Source: Miscanthus floridulus (lineage: Eukaryota > Streptophyta > Magnoliopsida > Poales > Poaceae). Taken from it: DNA of 64,000 bases. Positions 24,499-35,719 of the stretch are shown here, piece by piece. The notes beneath the pieces were generated by a model that saw only the letters and a list, made by a program, of their open reading frames with translations, was not told the origin of the DNA and ran no database searches. How positions within the stretch are numbered: the first letter of the stretch is position 1; each line of letters starts with the position of its first letter. Location of the stretch: assembly GCF_019320115.1 (NCBI RefSeq), contig NC_089585.1:142085600-142149599 (forward strand), given 5' to 3'. The position numbers were made by a program, and so were the translations under genes.

Positions 24499-25366
24499 TA
24501 TATAAACGGGCCACAGCTGTGGACCAGAGAACAACTCGCTTCGTCTCAAACCTTCTGCGTCCTTAGTATAGCCCCTGCCTTTTCCGTAGATCTGATACTA
24601 TGGAGAACAGCAAGAGGTCCGCTGAGGAGGTCTTCACCAGATCTGCATCATCGCACCAGCGTCTTCGCCGTCAAGAAGGTACAACCTAGGATGCTCCTAC
24701 CACTCTAGAGTAGAGGGCCAACTTTGTTCAGCCTTTGGGGTTCCCTACAGCACCAACTCATCACCCGCTCCCCTGCTATCAGAGGAGGTGGATTGACAAT
24801 GACAACCTTCTTGCCGCCATTGACCGTCATAGCCAAGGTCTTTCCGAATGTCTCTCTTGCGGAATCGTCCTTAGCCATGGCTCAATGCCGATTGCCTCCT
24901 GTGGCTGATTCTATGGGGGATAAATTGGCCAAAGCCAAGGCCAGAATCGTAGGTGAGACATCATAACCTTTGCTTTTTCTTTATTTCATCTTCAGGACTC
25001 TGATCATTTCCCTTTTGAACCATTTTAGATCTGTCTGCTCAACTGGAGAGCCTCCGATCAGCTACAGACCACGCGGTGGGATTCGTCAATGCCAGGGGCA
25101 TTGTTCCGGTGGTTTGTTTGCATGACATCTCGAACCGTGTTAGGGAGGTTGCTCTTCATGGCGTTCGCCATGGTGCCGCCATGGCGTTGGCTGCTGCACA
25201 AGCCCATTCTGGCTACAATCTTCGGCTTCTTCCTCACGGTTTTCTAGACACGGTGCACCCTGAGGATCGTGAGCGCTTGGTTGAGGATTTTCTTAGCGCC
25301 GCCAATTTCGTGGCCCTCAACACCCTGGCTGATGACATAGTAGGCAAAGTGTTTTCCGGCCCATGA
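24499..25366 (+). pseudogene. Antisense gene copy A inside the Gypsy element
   Basis: Plus strand, opposite to gag. TATATAAAC at 24499 is followed by an ATG at 24600 opening MENSKRSAEEVFTRS, with a possible donor near 24680. A middle block (about 24750-24955) includes a PLPCYQRRW-type segment. An acceptor TTTTAG precedes a last exon (25029-25366) with VREVALHGVRHGAAMAL and ends GKVFSGP then TGA. The last exon matches copy B and resembles the C-terminus of plant 'putative gypsy type transposon' proteins, recognised from memory. The middle frame is uncertain, so I treat it as a pseudogene. Intact introns on this strand show that it did not arise from a spliced copy of its own transcript. Confidence 0.6.
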
Positions 25367-26495
25367 CTTGTAATAGGCGACATTTAGCAAAAATTCTTCA
25401 TCTTGAGTGATTTCCCTTTTGTTTTTGTGCTTCACACCATACGTATCGCTCTGTCTGTATAATCGATACGCATTGTACCGGCTTTCACCCCTTCGGGTCT
25501 ACTATTGCGCTAGCGATGATACCCTCCCGGTATCGGCCATTAGAGCTGACGACCGAGCAAATTGGTTGTTAAGTATCAATCCAAATGCTAGGGTAATACT
25601 CCTTCAAATATTCCCCGTTTGATTGCTCTGCCGAATTCTCCTTCTCTTCTTAGTACCTTCAAAATACAAGTATTGCCAAGCGCATATTTGATCCGATAAG
25701 GTCTTTCCTAGTTGGGTGACCTTTCGCCGAACCTGCTGTTCCCTGACCCGATCGGCGATTTTACTTTCCAGACTAAGTCTCCTTCAGAAAATTACTTAAC
25801 CATGACCTCTTAATCGTAATATCTTGCAATCCTCAATTTATTGGCTTCAATATTTTTCAAGAGCATGCGGCCGAAGGCAACCCAAGTCTTTAAAGTCATC
25901 CATCACAAAATTCTGGTAGACTTCGGCTTGATAAATCCTTTTACGATGTGACACGCCTTGATCCAGTTTGAACTTCCCAAAGAAAGACTGCGCTATGTCC
26001 ATGCACAAGTTCATAAGGCGATCATATTAGCTCCTTCACTCTTGGTCACCAAGGGCGACCTATTCTCAGCCCTCCTTAGAGTCTCATCTCCCTTTTCAGC
26101 CAAGGGGCACTTGAACAGGCAAGAGGTTTAAAGAACCACTATAGTCGACTGAGCACATCCACTTCGGCTAAAGAGCCGATCCTTTGAGAATAGCCGATTC
26201 TAGACTTCCGATCTTAATCCCACTCAAGTCTAAAAACATGGCCTTCATTAAGGGAGCCCCTCGATCTTCTATCCTCAGTCATCTGGTGCCGTATTTTTTT
26301 AACACTGGTGAAGCGGCGCTTCGCCTCCTATTAATTGTGGTTGCCTTTTGCGCATCCCAAGGCGTCCGTCCCTTCGCTTCATGTCTTCAAATACCAGCCG
26401 ATGTCTTTCGCCTCGAACATATCTCCATCCACAACTGTTCCTTTGCTCTTCTCCGCCTGTCAAAACCCTATAGCGGTTAGATTCAATCATTCTCC
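25367..26495. other. Spacer between antisense gene copies
   Basis: No protein recognised on either strand. Recurrent AGCCGAT/ATCGGCT words match those elsewhere in this element. The retrotransposon pol expected here on the minus strand is not visible. Confidence 0.5.
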
Positions 26496-27341
26496 ATGGT
26501 CGGTGAAGATAACCGAGGTAAGCGCGCAGCGGAGGAAATCCTAGAAGAGAATATGCTGATGAATCAGCGCCTCTGACGCATGAGGTGAGATTGACATTTC
26601 TTGTTCATGATGATGAATAGTTCTGATCCGCCTATAGGTTTGTTGTGAATGATAGTCTCTGTCCTCTTCCCAGGGCCGGCGGGCCCTCTAACGCTGCATC
26701 TTCTATGTCGGCCTCATCATCGGATTCTTCTCATTCCTACAACGGTGACGACGCCCAGCGCTATATTCACGAGTGGAGGATGGCTCAAAACCATTACTCC
26801 GAGGCGACTTGGGAGAACGGCCAACTGGAGATTCGCCTCGGGGTTTCCTAGGCCACCCTTCATGTAGCTGAGGAGGAGGCCAGCGCCGTCCGAGCACGGC
26901 TGGCCGAATCCAACGCCATGGTGGCGGGTAAGATGAATCCCATGAAGGCTTTTTATTCTGACTTCCATTATCTTCATCTTGATCGTCTTCTTGTCCCTGT
27001 GATTGTCAGCCCTGACAGCACAGTTAGAATCTTTCCAACTGACAGCGAACGCGGCCATAGACGCTGTCAATGCCCGGGGTTCCTCCATCGACGCTCGTCT
27101 CCAAGACGTCCCGGTCCACGTTCGGGAGATCACCCTCCATGGCGTTCGTCATGGTGCGGCGGTGGCGCTGACTGCGGCACAAGTCCAAACTGGGTATGAG
27201 CTTCACGCCATGGAAATAGGTTTCTCAATGGGTGACGGCCCTGAGGAGCACGAGGACCTGCTTAAAGAATTCATCATGGCAGTGGAGGCCATAGTAGACA
27301 TCACATCCGCTCAGGATGTGGTGAACAAGGTCTTCGATTAG
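26496..27341 (+). pseudogene. Antisense gene copy B inside the Gypsy element
   Basis: Three exon-like blocks. Exon 1 starts at ATG 26496 (MVGEDNRGSA... or a frame-adjusted equivalent) and ends near GAG|GTGAGA (26584). Exon 2 (26674-26927) opens after a TCTTCCCAG acceptor with AGGPSNAASSMSASSSDSS and includes one TAG stop (GVS*ATLHVAEEE). Exon 3 (27010-27341) encodes ALTAQLESFQ, a coiled-coil-like helix, then VREITLHGVRHGAAVALTAA, and ends VVNKVFD. Exons 2 and 3 join in phase (GCG G|CC CTG) with GT-AG ends. It is paralogous to copy A along its C-terminal part. Function is unknown. Confidence 0.6.
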
Positions 27342-27797
27342 TTTGTATTTAGGATGAATCAATGAATGAAGACTCCTGTTCTTTTATGATTGTGTTTCAA
27401 TGCAATGCCTTCGTGTATGACTGTGAATGTTTCTTGCTCTTTTTGTTTTTTGCTCTATAGGCGATACAAATCGTATCGGCTATTACTGTCTTTGAAGATG
27501 TTTACCTTTTTGACCTAGAGGCGACACTCCTTTGTTACCGGCTATTAGAGCCGAGAATGAATCGGCTATTGAATGTTGCTCGTGTGTCAGGATAACGCAC
27601 CATAGAAACTTTCACATCAAAAGTCGAACGAGCAATCAACCCAGGTCGAACATCCTGTTACGTGAAACATGACTTCTTCAAATCCATTAACTTCGAATTC
27701 GCCACCTTATCTAGCATTCATACATCGGCCTAAACCTCATAACTAATACTTGTTTTCCTTTATTCCAATGGCCGATATGAAGCCGTAACCTTTTTTA
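27342..27797. other. Gypsy internal spacer
   Basis: Lies between antisense copy B (plus) and the protease frame (minus). These two genes converge here. Nothing coding is recognised. Confidence 0.5.
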
Positions 27798-28748
27798 CTA
27801 AAATAAACTCTTAGAACCGATCGCTTGCATCGACTGTTGGCTTTCATTGCTGATCTTAATGAAGCCTCCTTCCCATGACTTGCTAGAAAAACACTCGAAA
27901 TCTCCTAGTTCCCAAAAGACCGGATCGGCTATTGTGATGCTTACGGACTCATCAGCATGAACTAGTTCGACATCATCTCCATGCCATTGAATCAAACACT
28001 GATGCATGGTCGACGGTATGTAGCAATTCACATGAATCCAATCATGACCGAGGAGTAAACTGTATGATCCTTTCCCATCAATGACAAAGAACATGGTGAG
28101 TAGAGTTTTACTCCCGATTGTTAGTTCGACGTTTATTGCCCCCTGGGCCTTGGATGTATTTCCTTCGAAGTCTATAAGCATCATGTCGGTCTCAAGCAAA
28201 TCTCCTGGTCCCTTGCTAAGCTTACGGAAAGTGGTGTATAGCATAAGATTGACAGAAGCACCTCCGTCCACCAACATCTTGTTCAACGGCTTCCCATCAA
28301 CAAAACATTTCATATATAAAGCCTTTAAGTGTCGATGCTTGACTGGCTTATCAAATATTGCTTGTTGCACAACCGTTAACTTGGCAACCATCTCTTCATA
28401 CTCTAACTCATCAAAGTCTGAATAAACTTCTTGATCTGTCGGAGCTCTGAATTCAGGTGGTAACAGAAAAGCCATTTGGATATTAGCCGATGGTTGCCTC
28501 TTATCAGCTATCTGCTTGGTACGCCATACTTGAGTTTTACCAGGTGCCTGAGCCTGTTCCATCTCTCTGTTCCTTAGGCGTTGCACCCTCCTCTTTTGGC
28601 TTCTCGTCAAATCTCCTGGGCACCACTGGCCTTCCTGCCACGTGTATCTTCTTTCAGTGCCTTCCTCTCCATGATCAGCCCAGTCCTGTCCAATGACTCT
28701 TTTTCCCAACCGATCATGAACACTTTTGTTTTTTAAGCGCCGATCCAT
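27798..28748 (-). pseudogene. Gypsy retropepsin-like aspartic protease region
   Basis: A 316-codon open frame. Residues MLVDGGASVNLM carry the DGGAS form of the retropepsin active site. VELTIGSKTLLTMFFVID and LLLGHDWIHVNCYIPSTMHQ are the typical flap and C-terminal strands (GHDWI). The N-terminal part is basic. In a complete Gypsy element RT would follow in this direction; here the next 450 bp are empty and then the antisense gene begins. It would process a polyprotein if expressed. Confidence 0.8.
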
Positions 28749-28952
28749 GTTGTTATGATGATTTGCATCTTAAGCATGGATAGACCGGTAGTTGGTTCGA
28801 GATTACCTATACTCCCGATATTGATTGCTATATTCTGGACAATCGTGTCTGGTAGGCAACTTCAAACCTTCATTCCAGCAATGCCTAAAGAAGGGACAAT
28901 TCTAATGTAATTCAGCTTGTTCCCTTTCATACCTCTCTTCTTCTAATTGATG

Positions 28953-30363
28953 CTAGTATGCTTGATCTTTTAACCAATGTTGATAATCATTTTCCTTTTG
29001 TCGCTGCCATTTATTCAATAGAATCCGAGATGTGACCCGCGGCTTTGACGTCTCTGCTTTTAATGTCTTCCTCTGCTCATATCGGCTCTTTTGTTCGGCA
29101 CAACGTCTTCTAATCTCTCTATACTCATCATCTGATATTTGCATTTCGGGATTGACTGTCCTAGCTTCTCTCAATTTGGTCAATGTTAGGACCTTGGTTT
29201 TTCCTTTGAACAGCCCAGCATCAACTATGTTCTGATCTCTTGGAAAAGGATTATCATCGACTTTCATCTTCTGAGGAGAAGAAACAAACTCAATGGACAT
29301 CTTCAACTGATGCTTCGTCCAATTGTGTAAGATACCGACTGACATGTTCTATTGTGCTTGTACCATCTTGACTAGTGAACTTGGCAAACTCTAGGAGCCT
29401 GTAATTTGCAGGAAGAGCGACCAAATCATACCATTCTGGATATGGGCATTTGTATGAAAAAGTCATTCCTTTTGGCTTCAGACCGAACTGATTCTTCATC
29501 ATCTCGATCACCTTGAGCAGCTACTCGTCAACCTGCGGATTTGTATTTCTCGGTACTTGCTGACCCATCTGTGGATTGAAATCCCGCATGCCTTGATATC
29601 CTGGATTTGGTATCATGTAGAGGGTGTTATAATCCGTGCCATAGTGATAGCCTTGTGGAATCTCAATCTGTTGGGTCCTTTGCTGGCTTACTGCTTGAAG
29701 TCTCTGATTATAGACATAAGGATCTATATCTCTACGGATCCTTTGAATTGATGGTGCTATCTTCTCAGCCGACGACGGTATGTGGCCTGATGTGCCAAAA
29801 TTGATCATCTAGTTTTGACTTTGCCCTGCCGGCTGCTGCACATGCTGCACTGACGGTCCAAGATTGTACTGTATTTGATTAATAGCAGTACCTGGAGTTT
29901 GTTCAGATGAACCTTGAAGTGTTTGAACGTCACCATTACCAGTTGGTGCTGCTTCTTGATGGCTGGTACCGACTTGATTAGTCTCTTGAGTCGATGGATC
30001 AGGAATATTATAACAAGTCATTCCAACCTGACCAACTGGAAATCCATAAATCGCCTCTTTCATGGCGTTGTGAAACGCGTCAACAAAAGCTTCATTGCGG
30101 CTTGATATGGCATCACGAATAGACTTGTCTATGGCTTCCGTAAAGAAACGCATGTCTTCAGCTTTGACCGTATCTGTCTGCCCATGTAGTAGAACTCTTG
30201 GTAGTGGAAATTTCTGAATAATTGTGCTGTCACGTGTTTTGGTGTAGGACAACAAACCCTTCTTCTGAAATTCTTCCGTAGCTTTGTTGATGGTATCCTT
30301 ATCTTCATCAGGCAGGTCTTCATAATGTACCATAAGGATGTTGTCGTTGTTGTGAACCACCAT
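28953..30363 (-). pseudogene. Gypsy gag, internally deleted
   Basis: Opens MVVHNNDNILMVHYEDLPDE (30363). One frame runs through TAG stops at 29809 and 29521 to about 29290. It has the HVSRYLTQLDEA segment that normally begins the capsid-like retrotransposon gag domain. That domain is then cut short: the frame jumps to 28953-29345, which holds a basic linker (YREIRRRCAEQKSRYEQR). Most of the conserved gag core is missing, so the particle protein cannot be made from this copy. Confidence 0.7.
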
Positions 30364-30401
30364 GACGATTGTGGTGTCTCATCAGGCGTGCCAGAAACAT
30401 G

Positions 30402-32198
30402 TGTCGACACAGATTCCGTCCCCTGCCGAGGGCACACGCAGCAAGCCGGAAGGGTCCACTCGATGGAGCAGATCCACCTAGCTTCAGCGCAGGGGTGGTC
30501 GATCCTGCGCAATCCTCCCGAGACGTGCCGATCAATTTGACCCTACAATTGACAAGAAGAGAAAGTTCATCAGTAGTTAAGGGCAGAACTTGCCGGTGTT
30601 GCCAAACAATCCTGAATGTACGGCTGTGAGAGTCGATATGAAAGGAAATCGGCTAAATAGCCGATTCCAGTATATTCATGAGAATAAGTCAGTTAGAGCT
30701 CATGGGGTTGTGTGAGGAGAATCGGTTATCATTCAGGATAAACATCATTTAAACGAATATTAATCAATGGCAATAAGATATCAATGATGATCGGTCCATA
30801 CTGAGCCAATGATTACGAGTAACCGAACTCCTTTTTATATAAAGAAACAATTCAACATCACTTAATCATTTAATAAAGATAAATCTAATAAACATGTTAG
30901 ATCTCATCTATCGCCATGACCAGTGGGGCATGAGGTAGAATCATGCAGGCCATAGAAACAACAATAGACTCGACGACCCTAACTCAGTCATTACTAATAT
31001 TAGTGGGGCATGCGGTAGAATCATGCAGCTCGTAACACAATAACAAGATCATGGGGCTAACACATCTTTCAACTTATCTCTACTTCAACGATCTCGTGAT
31101 ATGAACTGTTCGTGAAAGCATTCGATATCGGCTAAACAGCCGATTCAGGCATAGCGCATAGTTAAGGTCATGTCTTCTCAGGAACGGGTCTGTCAACCAA
31201 CGATCCCCACTCCACGATGCCAACAGTGGGGTGAGAGGCAGAATTCCATATGCCGTGATGACGGGCCATGAAATGGTTCTCGCTAACCGATAGATCTACT
31301 CCAGATCGAACATGCCTTAACCGCACGCTGTGCACGATTAAGATTGACGCAAAACAGCCGATAAAAACATAACTCATCGCTTAAGATGTAGATTAGATCA
31401 GTTCTAGATTAGCAAACGATGAGTTAAACAAGATATAAGGTCGATCCAGATCAATCTCAATCGGACAGAGTATTATTGCTGTAATTAGATAAACAATGAA
31501 AGCAATAAGCAATATCGGTAACTTAATGAATCTACCAAAGACTGCCACTCTAAGATAGAGCCGATAACTTGACCTTGATCCAATTCAAGCAGTGGGGTGT
31601 GAGACAGAATCACACATGCCATACTTGAATTAGGCAAGAGTCGATAACTAGCTTATACCAGAGCCGCAGTGGGGGTCGACCAGATCGATGCAGCCATACG
31701 AACAGAGGTATAAACCATGACGGTACTTACAACAAGCAGTGGAGGTCGACCGGATCGATGCAGCCGTACTTGCCGAAGAACTCGCCGAGATCTACTCTAC
31801 TCCTACTCCCTAGGGGTGGCCGGAGCCGAAAAAAGTAATTGACTTGTATTTGATTGATTGGTTCCTTTACAATAGCCGGGGTTTGGTATTTATACCCGGA
31901 GTCTAAAAATGAACCCTACTCGAGTACGACTCAATACAATCTTTGGCATAATGAAAACATTCCTAATTCAAGATAACATGGACTCTAATATTTCCCTTTT
32001 TGTAGAGTCCAGCAAGTCCCGTCTCAGCGCCGATCATAGCCTCTGTCGTTATCTGCTGGCGCTATCTAAAGAAAGCCAATTCCTAGATTTTGTATCTGAA
32101 TCAGCTGTTTCTGATCCGCCCGCAACTGATCCCTTGATGATACGATTCTAGGAGCTTCTGGGTCCCTGTGACTCTCCTTCTAAATTTTGGTGTAAACA
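30402..32198 (-). repeat. Gypsy 5' LTR
   Basis: 1797 bp, TGTCGACACAG...GTGTAAACA. A minus-strand TATA-type GGTATAAATACC lies at 31885-31896. Direct comparison of the first 100 bases with the left LTR shows several substitutions plus an indel, so this pair is visibly older than the Copia LTR pair nested in its partner. Confidence 0.92.
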
Positions 32199-32203
32199 GG
32201 TTG

Positions 32204-32299
32204 TAAGACTATAAAGATTTTTCAAAATAGATGGTTAAAGATAGCAACGGATGACTTAGGACAAATTTGATGCGGCATGTAAAAAAAGAACGGATATAG
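32204..32299. mobile_element. Stowaway MITE, right part
   Basis: Continues the element begun at 8326 (TAAGACTATAAAGATTTTTC through CTTAGGACAAATTTGATGCG to AACGGATATAG), then TA. The last bases have decayed from the usual CGGAGGGAG terminus. Confidence 0.82.
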
Positions 32300-32673
32300 T
32301 ATATATAGGATATAAACATCAAACCAATCCGGTACCGAGATTGACTCGCTAAAACTAAACATGTCTTCTCAGTTCTCATTCAAATTAAAGAGGAGGTTAG
32401 TTCAGAGAGGGAAGACAGACATAGATAGGTTCTGAGTTGAGTTAACCAATGTCATTCGATTTTGTTGAGAATGGGCTCATAGACGCAACACACGCGGCAC
32501 CACTTTAAGGCCCACTCACGCCTACTCCGCCTGAATTGGCCCATGGCCCAGTTGCGAAGAATCGGCCCGTGATCTGACCGGTTCAACTTTGTTACTCTCG
32601 CGCCCTTCACAATGGGCGCCGCTAGGCTCCGAGTGCTCGGACCCTATGCTTGCGCCGGTCGGGTAAAATAATA
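32300..32673. other. Intergenic
   Basis: No gene or repeat recognised. Confidence 0.6.
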
Positions 32674-33459
32674 GAAAAAAATCCACGTTATCTCTCTCTC
32701 AATTTTTGCGAAAGTTTGATTTTTTCTCCTTGAACTCTAAAACCGGGTAAACCACCTCCATGAACTTTTAAAACCATTTATTTTACCTCCCTGAACTTTT
32801 AAAACCATTTGTTTTACCTCCCTGACCGGTTACAAGCGGTTTTCAAAGACGATTTTATCTTTTTCATTTTTATTTATTTTGACTGAGTCTTTGAAAAATC
32901 ATATTAAATAAAAAAAATCATAACATGAAAATTCTAATTTTGTTGGAGTCCACATGAGTAGATCTATATAGTGAACATATAATATGGTATGCTTTAGTAC
33001 CATTTTTTGTTATAGCTTTAGATCTATGCTTTTCTGTAATTAATTCATAGGTGCAGTTTCTATGATCCAATTGTGGTGAAGTTTTTATGGTGGGCTAATT
33101 ATTATATGCTCGAACAATAGTAAAAAATTTCATATTCATTGATCTAAAGTATACAGCAAAGAAATTGTATTAAAGCATACCATATTATATGTTCACTGTA
33201 TAGATCTACTCATGTGGAGTCGAACACAATTGGAATTTTTATTTTATGATTTTCTATGATTTATTATGATTTTTCAAAGATTCAGTCAAAATAAATAAAA
33301 ATAAAAAAGACAAAATCATCTTTAAAAATCGCTTATAACCCGTCAGGGAGATAAAACGAATGGTTTTAAAAGTTTAGAAAGGTGGTTTACCCGGTTTTAG
33401 AGTTTAAGGAGGAAAAACAGACTTTCGTAAAAATTAAGAGAGGTAATGTGGACTTTTTA
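32674..33459. mobile_element. Long-arm foldback element (about 790 bp)
   Basis: The left arm (32674 to about 33030) and right arm (about 33140 to 33459) are inverted repeats of more than 300 bp. Examples are AAACCGGGTAAACCACC with GGTGGTTTACCCGGTTT and CCACATGAGTAGATCTATA with TATAGATCTACTCATGTGG. The spacer is about 110 bp. Within each arm a CTCCCTGA..TTTTAAAACCATTTGTTTTA unit is repeated. There is no coding capacity. The superfamily is unclear; a clear target duplication was not found. Confidence 0.78.
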
Positions 33460-33931
33460 GGAGAGAGAATGCTTATATTTTGGTTGTGCCTCTCAAACAA
33501 CCCAAAATAGACTTTTCGTATAGATATCATATTGAAGACTCATTTTGAATCTATTCCTGCTCGTTTTAGATTTGGGTGCCCGGACAGTCTCACGCCCGGC
33601 CTGCGTGGTTTCCTGTCCCACGGTGCGTCGCTTTCATTTGTTCGTGTACGGCTTCAAACGGACGAGCTCGGGCTTTTAAAATACCAGCAGCTGTACCTGT
33701 AAGCTTCATGGCAACTGTAGCAAACGGATGAGATCAGCAGTTAAATATTGTTAGCCGAGACCTTATGGCAAATTTGCTCCCCTCTCATGGTAAGCTTAAT
33801 GGGAGGCAAGCTCGAGCCATGAAACCAAATACACCCTAAATAGTACGGAAGTGTTGCACCTTTCTTATATTAGCTCTAGCTTCACCATTGCTTAACCGAA
33901 CTAATGTTCGAGCTACCATAGTAAGAAACTA
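33460..33931. other. Intergenic
   Basis: No gene seen. The segment ends before a Mutator-like terminus. Confidence 0.55.
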
Positions 33932-34345
33932 GAGGCTTTTATCTATGTGTCATTATAAAAGTTTATAATTATTTATAGGTCATTAAAAATTTAAACAGTC
34001 ATTAAAAATTTAAACGGTCATAGATGTCATTGGTCGGAACTTTTTTTTTTTCCCTCACCATTCCATCTATTTTTGTCTCTAGCAGTGTCAAACCACGGTG
34101 AAAAAAGTCTAAAGCGCCCTCAGGTCTGAACACCGCACAAAAGTTCCTCTTCCTCGTATGCCACTAACTTCCACTGCGCCTGGAACGTGGACGGCGGCTC
34201 ACGGTTGTGGTGGCCGCCGCTGATGTGTTGGCCTGTGTGCTACATGCTGGCATGACTGCGCTGTGATTTTGCAAATAATAATAGTACCCGAAACACTGCT
34301 ACTGAAAATGCGCAGCAATGATCATTGAAGCACATTTGATTTGAT

Positions 34346-34495
34346 AGTGAGATCATTGAAATTTATTCAGTAATCATGGGAATGCTTATGGGTTTCCATG
34401 GCATAACATAAGCGTTTGAGAGTGAGATCATTGAAATTTATTCGCTAATCATTGCAATGCTCGTGAGTTTCCATGGCATAACATAACCATCCTTA
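34346..34495 (+). repeat. 75-bp tandem duplication
   Basis: AGTGAGATCATTGAAATTTA starts at 34346 and again at 34421. Both units end in TTTCCATGGCATAACATAA, with a handful of mismatches between them. Confidence 0.85.
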
Positions 34496-34821
34496 TTCTC
34501 TACGTCCTTTTTCCAACACCAATCAATCACTCCTCAGCTATGAACTGCACGCCTATCAACAAGTTATTTTCTACTTGCGAACGCTCCTGGGCTGAAACAA
34601 TGGCACGTCATGCCCTGCACCTCTCACTGACGCAAATGTGAGCCCTTCATACACCTCAGACCATCCTCCTACCTGCTCATGCACAAGACAAGATGCACCT
34701 CAAACTCCAAGACAATACGGTAACAACAGCAAGATTTATTTAAACAGCAAGATTTATTTAAACAGCAATGGAAAGTTCAGTACCTGTCCAGCTGAGTACC
34801 TTGGATACAAGTGGATCTTGC

Positions 34822-34925
34822 GCCCTGTTCGCTTGGCTTATAAACCGTGTTTTTTCAGCCAACAAATAGTATTTTTTCTCTCATAACAAATCAGTCAACA
34901 GTATTTTCAGCCAAGCGAACAGGGC
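34822..34925. mobile_element. Small foldback MITE (104 bp)
   Basis: GCCCTGTTCGCTTGGCT at the left is matched perfectly by its reverse complement at the right end. The centre has TTTTTTCTCTCATAACAAAT. It belongs to the same family as copies near 38646, 41707, 50815 and 63897, and is nested in the Pack-MULE-like element. Confidence 0.88.
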
Positions 34926-35719
34926 ATTGATCTTCAGACCAAGATGACTGATCGCAAACCTTGTCGCAGTTACCTGGACGACTGAATCTGTATGACCGCT
35001 GCAGTTTTGCCAAGTCACTTATGGTGTTATGCTCACCGAAAACTTCTCGCGTCGGATGGATCAATCAATGAAGTATAATTTTCTCATTTCAGAATCAGAT
35101 TCAGATTCTTCGGCACATCACGGCCAGTGTTCGGACATAACAAAAAAGCACATTCAGTGCCACTCTTAAATGTCTGAACCAATCATGACAAGAACTGAAA
35201 AGAACTGCAGGCAGCCAGTGTTCATGGTGCCAATCCTTCCTGCCCGGTTGACGGTGGCCCTGAATGAACCAGGGAAGGAGGCCTTGCGGGAGGAGCATTG
35301 CCTCGCACGCGATGCTGTCTAGCGGCCCCGCCGGCACAAGCGCAAGCTGCCAGGAGCGCCGCCAGCCTACCGCGGCCGCGTCCCGCGAAGCCACCATCAG
35401 CGGGAGCATCCGATCTCCTGTGCCAGCACGCCACGACCACCTGCGGAGGGTTCCCGACGCCGGCGCCAGCGCCGCCACCGCGGAGGGCGTGGGTGCAAAG
35501 CACGCCAGCTCCTCCGGCGCGGCAGTGCGAGAGAGAGGATAGGGTTAGGAGAGGAGGGCATTTTCGACGTCTTCACTGGCTGGCTGGGCTGCATGCCAGG
35601 ACGGCCAAACATTTGAAAAACTAACAGAAGTCGGATAAAAAAGTTTCGACCAGTGGCATCTGTGACCGTTCGAACCTTTTAATAACAAACTTTTACAATG
35701 ACGTATAGATAAAAGCCAC

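Larger units (their letters stand above)
8487..32198 (-). mobile_element. Gypsy-type LTR retrotransposon, internally degenerate, split by a Copia element
   Basis: The LTRs start TGTCGACACAG and end GTGTAAACA. The whole is bounded by a perfect 5-bp duplication GGTTG (8482-8486 and 32199-32203). Minus orientation is shown by the minus-strand gag/protease frames, by a G-run polypurine tract beside the left LTR (reverse complement of 23585-23600), and by a TATA box placed correctly for minus-strand transcription (31885-31896). Without the nested Copia it is about 10.4 kb with an internal region of 6.8 kb. I found no reverse transcriptase, RNase H or integrase, so it must have relied on another element's proteins. 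In their place lie two plus-strand, intron-containing gene copies. Confidence 0.9.
33932..35719. mobile_element. Pack-MULE-like element carrying a GC-rich fragment
   Basis: The left end GAGGCTTTTATCTATGTGTC and the right end, reverse-complemented (GTGGCTTTTATCTATACGTC), match over about 33 bp (through ATAAAAGTTT). Related words recur further in (GGTCGGAACTTTTT on the left, GGTCGAAACTTTTT from the right). Flanks GAAACTA and AAAACTA could be the remnant of a 9-bp duplication. Inside is a GC-rich block (35220-35560) unlike its AT-rich surroundings. Its best minus-strand frame reads MAALAPASGTLRRWSW onward. It resembles a captured first exon of a plant gene; I cannot name the source. Confidence 0.6.

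Noticed and set aside
30385..30401. Primer-binding site of the first Gypsy element (minus-strand TTTCTGGCACGCC next to the 5' LTR)
   Set aside because: Position is right, but I cannot match it confidently to a tRNA 3' end by eye, so it is not listed as a feature.
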